Assembly: GCA_002633005.1 (NCBI GenBank)
Contig: NMRA01000097.1
Coordinates: forward strand, 574,766-638,765
Source: Phoronis australis
Lineage: Eukaryota > Phoronida > Phoronidae
Length of the DNA: 64,000 nt
Direction of reading: 5' to 3'
Positions within the stretch are counted from its first letter, which is position 1. Each line of letters starts with the position of its first letter. Made by a program: the position numbers and the translations under genes. Below the pieces are notes generated by a model. That model was given only the letters and a program-made list of their open reading frames with translations. It did not search any database and was not told where the DNA came from. Positions 25,701 through 37,700 of this stretch are shown here, piece by piece.

Positions 25701-28700
25701 CAACAGTAAATGGTCACATAGTCCAGTTGTCCATCAGAACAGTTTAAATGTTGCTTTATCCCTGACCTCCTTATTGGGCCCTTTGGGGCGACAAAGGTCC
25801 GTAGACAGGTCAAGTCACGTTCCAATGTCCTTTATAGTGGGGGACTGGTCCACGATAAAGACGCTATAAAACCCTTCCCATCATAAAATTGAAACGTGTG
25901 ATCCCTATCACATACCGTTCTGATATTACATGTATTCTTCATTGAGACCGGAGGAAAATTCAAGGCATCTACAGCAAGTTCATTTGGTCATTTCCTGTTA
26001 CCATAGGCTCGTGTCATGAAACTTTCTGTCTCAAAATCGGCCAACATAAAACTAAAATGTCTTGCCCTGGTTTCATGAAATTTATTGTGAACAAAACTAG
26101 ACCGAAATCGATCTAATGCTGGGGTTAAAGTTAGCCTGCTACGGAGTTTTCATAATATTGGGCTTTTGGTCTAAAGGCCATAAGTTGGAGCTTTTATCAC
26201 AGAAAACTCTTGCGGAACAAATTTCGTTGATTTTTTCACAATCAAATTTTCGTAAACAATGACGTTTAGGGACCTCTCTAGACTCGTAGGAGCGCAAAAA
26301 TGACTCCCGCTTTAACCAGGCTCAGTTTTGAAGGACAGAAATTCAATTACTACATTCATTAATTTGAAAACAAAGGAATATATACCCTATCTGTCTCTCC
26401 CATTGTATGTAAAGTTCGAGTTCACTCACTTATATTCACATTTTGATACCGACCGGTATCGAAAGTCTCCTGCTTTATCACCCATAGCCACTGGCTTTAG
26501 CGACTGTACAGTTTTGCAACCTTGTGGTGAGTTTAGTAGAGATGAATTCCGCGGCACCTGTGGGACAACTTCTGAGAAATTATATAAGTATTACTTTACG
26601 ATATCAATCGATTTCAGCAGCTGGTGAAACTTTTTCAGTGAATGAGTCCACACTCGATGCTCAGCTCACTGTTATCGATAAAAATAACGCAAGCACTTCT
26701 TCGCTGGCTGATGGCGCAACGTATATTGCAAGGTGTGTTATAGAAAGTGAAATCCCGGAAGTAGGTATCGATCTGGAGCCGTCTGTGGGGAACATAAGTG
26801 CCATTATCGTTAGTGGTGGCTCCAGGTGGAAACGCTATCGCCGTGAAGTTTCCTTCAAAGCTATCCCGAGCATGAACCAGAACTTGGTGTTCTCCTGCAA
26901 CTGCTCACATAATATCGTCCACGAGTTCAAGGCATACAGACAGCTTCAAGGTCCGTTGACCGTTAACTGTAAGTGTAACGGGTATTCAAGGATCGGGGGT
27001 TAACTACTTACAAGGATAACTGGGCCGACTGCCATTTATGCAGCGAGGACAAATAAGCTAAATGACTAAATGAAAACACCGCTAGAACTCTGCGCGAGTA
27101 TACAATGTTGTCGTATTTTATGTATTTGCCTAGATACTAGAAAGAAGTTCGTAAGAATACCAACAATCGAAACATATTATGAATATTTTATAAAACATGG
27201 ACGATAGATACACCCCCGAATTTTCGAACACCTGTCCGTTTTCAAGAGGCCACTGTTGTGTTCGTAGAACCAGTAAAACAACACAGATGAGAGTAAAATA
27301 TAATACGTCTATTCTGACTACTGCAAACGTAAATAAACATGAAGGAACACTTCAAACTAAACACAAACATGCATGTAACACACTGTCAGCAGTCTTGTTT
27401 GTAAAACGATACTAAGTGTCCAGTCATAACTAAAACGATGTATTACACTGCTGTTTGCTGTAAGGTGATCCTACTGATGACTGAAGCTAGTTATAATAAG
27501 TAGTAATTAAAAGTTCAGCCTGTCTGGTTGGATTGATTTCCTTCCGGAACGTGTCACAACTACAGACGAATCCGTTGGTGGATTTTCTACGGGTAATCGT
27601 ACGGTAGTAGCGTTCGAATCCGCAGTGGGATCGACCACAGGCGTAGAAGGTTGTTCCGTCAACCGAGTTGGCGGTACGAAGGCTTGTGGCGGCGGTAAGT
27701 TACTTGGCGGTGGGCCAAACGTGGTTGAAGATGGGTTGTCTTCCGGTGTGCGTCGTACTATGTGGTCTACGTGACGCCTCCAAATCCGTTTATCGGGCAA
27801 CTCCACAGAAAATGACACGGGTCCTCGTTGTTCTATGATCATACCAGGGNGTGTTATGCAGAACAGATAACCGTAGCTAAGTTTGATTTCAAAGTTTTGT
27901 ATGCATATGAATGTATGTATGTATGGATGGATGGATGGATGGATGGATGGATGGATGTATATATACATATACATACATCCATCCATCCATCCATACATGC
28001 ATACATATCCCTATTTTAATAGAGGTAAAGAGGTACAATATGTCAACCTCCTACCCTAAACAAGTATGTAAACCTCCTACCCTAAACAAGTATGTAAATC
28101 TCCCACCCTAAACAATTATATAAACCTCCTACCCTAAACAAGTATGTAAACCTCCTACCCTAAACAAGTATGTAAAACTCCTACCCTAAACAAGTGTGTA
28201 AACCTCCTACCCTAAACAAGTGTGTAAACCTCCTACCCTAAACAAGTATGTTCTAACCTCCTACCCTAAACAAGTATGTAAACCTCCTACCCTAAACAAG
28301 TGTGTAAACCTCTTACCCTAAACAAATATGTTCTAACCTCCTACCCTAAACAAGTATGTAAACCTCCTACCCTAAACAAGTATGTAATCCTCCTACCCTA
28401 AACAAGTATGTAAACCTTCTACCCTAAACAAGTATGTAAACCTCCTACCCTAAACAAGTATGTAAACCTCCTAACCTAAACAATCATGTAAACCTCCTAC
28501 CCTGAACAAGTATGTACTAACCTCCTACCCTAAACAAGTTCCACTAGATCCATAGTCAACCGACGTCACAAACTTGGGGATAATAATAAGTAAATTTCGC
28601 ACTGCTAATTCAGTTGACTTTACGTGTGGATGTTCAAATAGCTAACAAGCTAACAAGTTGAAAACGTCTCGGGGAATTTCACTGAAACTTTAAAATTTAA

Positions 28701-31700
28701 ATATTTATTCACCAGTCTCAAAAGGTTTTAAGGTTTTCTTTTTAAACGCCTAGTTTTGCGTACCGTAAAGGAGACGAATACGACTACTATTTATTACAAA
28801 ATATTTTACGTTTTGCGTTTAAATTTGGCATACAAACAAAAGCGAATCCAGACGAGTACTTGAAAATTCTTGACAGCGTTTTTAGGTGAATTTAATTTGA
28901 AGAGGGTTTCATTAAAATTGCTTTGAATGTAATTTTCTTAAATTGAATTTATACTTAAAAACGTTTGTTACGTAATAATTATAAAGGCACTATCACTGAT
29001 CTTTTTTCTTTCAGAAATCTTTTACTAATATATGAGTTAGAATTGATATAACCTTAGAAAACAATGCAAGGTATTCTTTTTGAACTGAGGGCGCCTTTAA
29101 ATCACCCCCACTACGTTAGATTTACGGAAACTGGCTTCGTAGCAGCTTTACGTTCCAAGGCTGTAAGATTGCACGCCACGATCTCAATATTTTGCAGTTG
29201 GGCCGAGCTCAGTGATCATCAAATTAAACGACGCAGTAATCAAAGAACACGCTTGGGTTAACTTCGGAGACACGTACCGTGTGACGTGCGAAATAAACGA
29301 CACGTTCCCATCACCAATTTCACGGCTTAAAGTTGATGGAGTGGGGACGGTGCTTATAGAATCGAGGACAAAACAAGATACGTCTTCCAACTATGGTGCC
29401 ACCTCACGAGAGGCCAGCCTTCAATTCCAAGCATCAGTGGACTACCATAAAGGACGCATAGTGTGCTCGGCCGACAACATAGTAACTTTCCACAGAAAGG
29501 AGACAAAACATGAAATACGTCTTAATGGTATGTTTGATTGGGTGGACTCAGATTTCAGAAAAACCCTTGCATACTTATATACAAAAAACATGAAGTTTGT
29601 AATTAAATTGGTTTCATTTTGTGAGATAAGCATTTTAATTATGATATAATTAACATGCACGATTCAATTGAAAAGCCGCAATCACAGAGGCATGCACTCA
29701 TTACCAGACATTTGTCCCTTAGACTCGAACGAGCAACAGACGGGCATGTGAACAGATAATCAGACAAATTCCACCTCACTGTGCCCATAAATATGTTTCT
29801 TAGTTCACCTGTACTCGTCTGTACCATGCCTTGCAACAATGATTTTCAAAATGGTCACAAAAGCTTACTATGAGACATTTGCTACCCCCACCATTCTTTT
29901 CACCCCATGAAACATACAACACCAGGCCCGTAGGAAGGAAAAAATTATTGGGGAGGCAAAAACCTTTTCGACTACGCCTGACTACCCCCCCTCCCCCATC
30001 ACCGCCACCTCCGCCAACACCCCCCGCCGCCGCCACCGTGCTCCCGTTGCCACCATATTTGTACCGAATCTCCCAAGTCCGCCGTAGGTGGGGGGGCAAT
30101 CCAGGTGATGCACCCATTTCAGTAACAAAGTTTCACGTTGAGTGAGAATGGGCCTAGGACCAGTGCACCGACGTGTAGCGAGGACCTGCCTCAAGTAACT
30201 GCAGCTGAGATCTAACAGTGAGAAAATACGAAATTCCCGATGAAATAAAGCTAGTTGCTGGTCAGCTCAGTTATGATACACTTGATACTGGCAACTTAGC
30301 TCGCACACATTTGTCTGCGCTGGCTCTAGGGTCAAGATTCGTTTCATTGTTATCCAGTTTCGGGAAAACTTTATTTCATTATGGTCATTCTTTGAAGGTG
30401 TTTTTTGAAAAGGTGAGATCCCGAGGTCTCTGGTATAGTGGCTCTGGGGCTGTTTCAAAATCCCTCGCTGAAACGCGACCGAGATTCATCAATATGCTTG
30501 AGTCTTATTTCAGATATACAAAAATCGTTTAGTGTACTTTGCTATTTGAAGATCTGATGATAGATCGAATTTTCCGAATGTCAACCTGCAACTAAGTTGA
30601 CTGAAGCATCTTCACTTCTTAAAAGATTCGCTTCTAATTGTAAAAAAATCATTTACAATCTGTCGATTTTCGTAGATACATAAACATGTAAATCAAAAAT
30701 CAACAATTGATTCCATGAGCTTGCTTTAATGACTCATTCCTCATAGATCTCCCGTTTGTGAGTTTGAACTACAAATCTAGAGCTTAAGTCGAAAAGTAAT
30801 GCATTTATTGACATTTGAATTATGAGTACATTTTTGGGAATGGTCTAAATTTCATCAATGTCTGAGAGTTATTTTAGATATGCAAAAATCGTCTAAGTGT
30901 ACTGGTTCCTAGGTGTACTTTACTAGTTGGGGGTCGGGTTATAGTTTTTCCAATGTCAGACTGCAACTAAATTCTCTGAACCATCATCAATTCGTACAAA
31001 ATTAGCTTCTTCTAAGTGTCAAAAATTATCCATGAATCTATCGATTTTTGTAGATACATAAACAAGTAAATCGGAAACCAACAAATTTGTTTATCGAAAC
31101 AGAAGGTTATAACCAATTTCCGCAGGCATTCTTACAGGTTTTTGACGGGTAAACGGGGGAAGATGAGAGATGGGGTATTTGTATTAAGGTGTATTTTTGC
31201 TCATTTCAGAAGTACATGTACCTATAACGGTTCACGAGGTTAACTTGAACACCACTGACAAAACACGCTGAAATCTTTGTTTATGATTGCGAGAGTTCTT
31301 TGAGTACCCCCGTTTGACGTGTACAGGGCCTTCACAAATAGTAGCCTCGACAGCAGTGTTTTCCACATGTGGGAATTCTTTACAAACAACTCACGGTAAC
31401 CACTTTCATGGTAACCACTTTCATGGTAACCACTTTCATGGTAACCACTTTCATGGTAACCACTTTCATGGTAACCACTTTCATGGTAACCACTTTCATG
31501 GTAACCACTTTCATGGTAACCACTTTCATGGTAACCACTTTCATGGTAACCACTTTCAAAAGAGATGCTACTCTTGTGATACTATGAGAAACAGTAACAT
31601 TATTTAATAACTAACTATCATACATAGTCCTTTGTGTAATTCACATACACTGGTCTTCACGTTCTTCAAAATACCACCCTTTCGATGGCGGTCAATCCTA

Positions 31701-34700
31701 CTGTATTTTTTCACATTTTTGGTTGTTTAGGTCAAATGTCTTGACACTGCTGTACTGTGTACGAATGTTTTGTGTTTTTGATAAAGTTGGAATCTCGTTT
31801 TCCCTCGTGAATACTTGGCAGTGTCGGATTTACATGTATAGAGGGTCAAAGGAACATTTTCCCCGAACTGCTTCATGGAGAGAGGATCCCGTCTGAAACG
31901 GGTCACTTTAGGATGAAAGGCTAAACACCATTGAGCTTGGAAAAGAGTGACAGTTCATTTCACTGTTGTGTGGTCACAAAACGGCACAGGAAGTGACGTT
32001 CTTCAACATGAAAGCCGGTTGCACGATTTCACAAAAAACAGGAAAATAGAGGTAATCGATTCCAACATTGGGCCCTCTCTCCATTAGCGGCCCCTTCAGA
32101 ATTTGTCAATAAAAACACAAAAAGATGGCCATTTGAATTTTATCAATGGACTCCTTCAAGGGCGGGGCCCCTAAATATGAAAATATCCATCTTTTCAAAC
32201 GTCAGGAAATGCGCAGCAATTGATGATATCCGTGGGGTGATAATTTTTTCTCAAGTGATATACAATTTCGAGAAAAAAATTAAGCGACAGTTGTCTCCGT
32301 TATCTCTTGCCTATGGGAGAACTTAGTTTTGAATTCGCAAAATTGACTTACTGACTTTAAAATCCAGAAAATCAATACGCTCCGAAAAAGCTTCGCTTTA
32401 AAAATTTTCTCGATTTTTCGAAATATGTGCGTGAGTGATTACGTGCGTGTCTTACAAAACCCAGTGACATGGCCTGCGCGCATGATCAATCGGACACTGA
32501 TTGAGCCTACGATTTCCTGCTTCCAAAAATATGTTGTAACAAATGAAACAAATCCCCGAACGTGATTGTCTTCAAATCAAAATATTCATGTTATAAATTT
32601 ATAGAAGGATTAGTATCGTAGGGTAATTGGCCCCTCTCCGTGACAAAAACGGCTTTTGATTTTGATCACGTCCGTTACAAAATTGTTTTTTAGACAAAAT
32701 ATATTGGGCATTCTGAACCTGCACAGAACTAACTTCTCTGTTGCTTAGGGCTAAGTATTACAAATGGGTTTGGCACAGGGGCCTTTTAAAATCTCTGAAC
32801 ATCAAACAATTCGAAACATCAACCATCAGGTACGCAGCCGCTTTGGGATGAACTAAAACATTAACACTGGAAAAACATCAGAATGTTTGATGTCTTGGTA
32901 CCCTCTGAGTCCAATGTGCGATCAGTGGGCAGTGTACATGATTAAATGCACTGACCATCAACCATGTTCCACTGGGCAAGGAAGTGAAAGCCATTTCAAC
33001 TGTTATTTTTTATTCCTCATGCAAACCCTAACTTTGAATAATTATTTTCTATGTGAGCAATATTGCCGGAACATAAAATTTCAAATGATATTTTTCAAAC
33101 ACCTCAGGCTTGGAGAATGACAGAGATAATTTTTGCCCTGTGGAGCTATCTCATCGTTACGTGCTACCCAACTACAATGAAGTTTTAATACAACTGAGAG
33201 CTATCTATGGTAATTCATGCATGCCCAGGGTTTGAACGACCCATTTCTGCAAAATGGTTGGGTTCCGTTAAAAACCGCCCTGCAGTCACGGTAAAGTGCT
33301 GCTCGAAAAGCCGTTGGCCAAAGTCCCTAGCTGTCAACGAGTAGATTGCTTCGAACGTGGGGCTTGATCGAACGTTAGTGAACATCACTGGTATGCCCAT
33401 TGTGTTCGCCGGGAACCTTGTTGTTTATTTCCTCCAATTCATCTTTTAATTATGGAATGCCAAAGCAACGAAAAATTAAGGCCGTAATTAATTAAAAATT
33501 CAAACCAGTATTTTGGAAAATTTTTGAAAAGGCAAGACAGTTTTTACATTATAAGAATATTTTTGTAGAAATCCAGGCAACAATATTTGAAAATGTTTGC
33601 AAAATCTTTAACAACTGTTGGAAATAACAGTTTACGGAATTCGTGGCAAGATTACAGAGGTACAGCACTGGGAAAATTTAATTTTTTAGTGAATTTATCG
33701 TGATCTTGAAGTGAAAATATAGTCTTTTGACTTGATTTTTGCCGTTTTCGAATCCATGGCTGAAGAAATTCATGATCGCAGGTGTTACCACTTAGATATT
33801 ATGAGCAGAGTTCTGAGAAATCAGTACGCTTACAGAGCTGGTTTTTCTACTGAGACTGCTCTTCATCCCATTTTCAGACAGCTTGAAAATGCTGTATACA
33901 ATAAAATGCTCGCTCTTGGTGCTTTCATCTACATTGTAGGTGCCTTCAGCTACATTGAACATGATGCTATCTATAATGCACTTGTTCAATTTCAGATTGA
34001 CAAAAACCTTATAAGGTGGACTACGTACATGCTGAGCAGTCAGACTGTAACAGCTAAGCTTGAGTTAGCTAGTGTGACTGTCCGTCTCACTAGAGGTACT
34101 CCACAAGGTGGTACCGCTTCACCAGCTCTCTTTAGTGTGGTCATAGACTGTCTGTTAAGGCAGCTGTTGGCTACCATTGGGCAAGGTCTAGCTGTACAGG
34201 CCTATGCTGATGACATTGTCTTCTATGTGTCAAGTGTCGATGCTTGCACACGCCACAGTATTGTCCAGAAGGCACTTAATGTTGCTATTTGATGGACCGA
34301 GACAGTTGAATTGGAGATCAATAGCAGTATAACAAAAGTGGTGATGTTCACCTGGAAGCGGAATTGGAATGTAAAACCATTAAAGCTCTACAATGAACTC
34401 CCACTCCAAGAAAAAGTCACTTACCTAGGTGTTACTCTCCACCATCGTCTTTTTTGGAGACCTCACGTGATGGACAAGATAACCAAGGCCAAGTTGGCCC
34501 TGGTAAGGTGCTGACGAGTAGTTGGTAAAACTTGGGGGCTCTCTCCCAAGAATTCTCTCTGGATCTACATTGGTGTTATCACACCGATAATAGCTTACGC
34601 GGCATCAATATGGACGGTTAGAACTAAACTGACACAAATACAGCGTTTAGCTTGCTTGTGTGTTACTTCTGCTTTTCCAGGGACACCCACAGCTGCAATG

Positions 34701-37700
34701 GAAAAGCTTATTGGTTTGCCACCCCTGCATATTTACCTCAGCGGTGAAGCTGTGCTTGTAGCTTACCGTATGAGGTGTAATGGGCAGTGGAGTAAGAGCC
34801 ATGTTAATGTTTGCAACAGGTTAATGTCAGAAACTGGAACACTTTTGGCAATGCCAAGTGATGTTTTAGTGACGACGCTAAATCACAGACACAATTTCTA
34901 TACAGAAATTGGAGATGGTCACGAAATCATTGATCACAATGTCCAACAGTCCATTTGTTACACTGATGGCTCTAAAATTGACAAAAGACAGTCAGGATCA
35001 GGAATTTCTTTTCCAGACATTGCAGGTGATGACAAAGAAAGCTGGATTTCACTGGGTAACATAGTTAAAGTCTTTCAGGCTGACATTTTCGCCATTCACC
35101 AGGCTGTCCAACTGGCAAGGGAGCATGAAACAGTCCGTAACAAGGAACTCTTCATACTCTCAGACAATCAAGCAGCTATCAAAAGCTCTAACTAAGCCCA
35201 AGATTAACTCCCATTGTGTCCTGGCCTGTGTAAATGAGCTTAACCACCTATCAGCTAGCAGAACTGTTCATGTGAACTGGGTTACAGCCCATGTTGGCAT
35301 TGACGGTAACGAAGCTGGTGACAAACTTGCAAAAAAGGAGCAAGTGCACCCTGTTGTGTACCAGAACCTTGCATATCAGTTGTCTATAGGTGCTGTAGAG
35401 CAAATGTAAGACACTGGGTGCACAAACCGTCCGTGGATGCATGGAGAAAGCATTCTGCCTGCAGACAAAGCAAACAACTTTTTTCCAAGTCCTATTGAAC
35501 CAAAGGGTTAAAAAAAATTGCTATGTTTAGATAGGCTTGCTATAAGGCGGCTGATCCAGGTTATTACTGGACACTGCAACCTAGCTCGGCACCGTAACAT
35601 CACAGGCCACATGGCATGTTCATTGTGTCCCAACTGTGGCTTGGAGGCCGAGACTCCTCAACATCTGGTGGAGATTTGCCCTGCCTACAACAAAAACCGT
35701 AATCTACTACTTAATGGACAAATAACCTGCCTGGTTAACATTGTTAGTTCATTCAGTTTCATAGTCTTTCTGTCTTTCTGAAACAAACAGGCAGATTGGA
35801 ATATTTCTCCCATGAGTAATCCGGTGATGTCGTGTCCTCATGAGTCATAATCAGGTGGTTAGTGTAATGCGAACTGCCTTGTGGCCTAAACACACCTGGT
35901 GTACCGCAAAAGGCTTCAAGCCCCTTATTTTTATTTAAATCTTGAAAACGTTTAAGTAAAATGTTGACAAGATTATTCAATGTCACCAACATTGTAATTT
36001 TGATTTTAATTTTTCTAATGATCTTGGAGTATAAACCTGTGTTGAATGTCTTCCGTTTTGGCATTCCATACTTCGTTTCTCTTATAGTCACTAAAGCAGT
36101 CCAAAATATAACAGTGGAGAGCCAAGACGGAACGTGCCATTACGAAGTAATCGAGGACGAGTTGAAACACGGGCATTGGTTGAACGAGAGCCAGCTGTAC
36201 ACAGCAGAATGTTCTACACACAGCGAGCTTCCGAACATCAAAATTAGGTGGACACGTGATACCTTCTCTGGGCATCAATCAGTAAGCCACATTGGCACCC
36301 GTTACAGTGTGAAAGTGGAACTGGAGGCCAAAAGAGAGCAAAACAAGAAAACTTTAGCTTGTAAAGTGCGCCATCCCAGGCTAGAGGACATAGAGGCAAC
36401 GTACGCGCTGGGGCTAAAAGTACTTTGTAAGTAAATGCGTGCATTATTTATGTGACCAGGTAAAATTGGCTTTCGGGAATATGCGCGCACCAAGCCCAAC
36501 AGTGAGGAGCTCGAAAGTTTGAAAATGTGGACTTTTGTTTCAAACAGACAAACAAACAAAACGATTATTCAAAAACTCATAGGGCCATTGGCCCACAGTT
36601 CAACATATTAATATACAAACAGTATAATCTCACCATATCATCAAAAACTCATAATTTCGGTCATAATTGCCATTGCTTGTTGACTGAAGGATGCAGTACA
36701 TAGATTCTGAACCTAAGATTTTAAGTGTTATCGCCGCCAGCCTTTCCGAATTTCGTGACATGGTTCGTAAAGTGACTACAATTGCTCTCTGGTAATCAAC
36801 TGTGCATTTTCTGAACGGTGCAGCAACTGACTTGCCTCCTCAGTGATATTTTCATCTGGGAGCGAGTCTGGCCTAGTGGGTTGAGTGTACGCCTCTGGAA
36901 ACACTGGTTTCAGTTTTCTGGTACGCAATGGACCCGGCTTGGCATCTTGCGTAGCTTACATCTGATGCAACATGCATCAGCACAATTTCTTCAGCCAACT
37001 CAAATAGTTCACGCGCACTCTAACCCGCTCTACACTTAACCCATTTAAAGACGCGTGCCTAACAATCCTTTTGATCCGATAACTTAACCTTACAACACGG
37101 TAGCACTCATGGTTCTTGACGGTTCTCCGCCTGCATGGCACGGTTTATGTCTTTACAAAGTTTCCCCAAATCATAGAACTCTCGCCCTGGAATGCCAACT
37201 TCGGTCTTGCTCTTGCTAAGATTGCGCCGCGAATGCATTTGTTTGCACTCGTTTTTTCCGCTGTTGGTTATTCAAATTCTTATGGAATTTACCGTCACTA
37301 ATTTTTATCATAACTCCGCATTTTTTAACTGAATTGTGTAAGATTCATATCGAGCCCATCATCAGTTATTAATGCTGTATGCTTATAACAGAAAAAAAAA
37401 TGATTGCGGGGAGGCTGGTACAAATTGTACCAGACGTGCGCAGGCCGTGGAACCATTTTTGCTTCATTAATATTAGTTAAGCCGAGCTGAGGTGCTAGCA
37501 ACCTGACCCAAGGGTCTAGCAGTGCGGCCCAGTATTACTCGAACCCACGACCACGAGTAATGAAAGCGGTCACCTATCACACACTAAACCACACTGCCTC
37601 CTAGATTGTAACAGAAGCAAACTGTACATAATTTACTTCATAAATAATCATTATTTCGCATAGAGTCCCTGAAGGTTTAAAATATGTTTTACCAAAATGC

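Larger units (their letters stand above)
29528..36087. other. Largest intron of the array (6.56 kb)
   Basis: It holds a C/G-rich low-complexity block (29985-30055), a diverged tandem duplication (30500-31090), a 15-bp minisatellite (31394-31558) and a broken non-LTR retrotransposon (33730-35780). The stretch 31.6-33.7 kb shows nothing recognisable. Confidence 0.7.

Noticed and set aside
27828-28019. MDGWMDGW-type peptides
   Set aside because: Translation of the (ATGG)n microsatellite.
28040-28545. Interstitial telomere or CRISPR-like array
   Set aside because: The 26-bp units are contiguous without unique spacers, and the ccctaaac word is part of a longer unit rather than a telomeric hexamer array.
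30000-30060. Pro-rich coding exon
   Set aside because: Low-complexity (CCN)n tract open on both strands; no domain or splice context.
31287-31607. His/Asn-rich ORF (GNHFH repeats)
   Set aside because: Produced by a perfect 15-bp minisatellite in an intron; a second frame is equally open.
37500-37605. Functional tRNA gene on the minus strand
   Set aside because: A- and B-box-like words are present but no acceptor stem or complete cloverleaf can be drawn; better explained as a SINE head.
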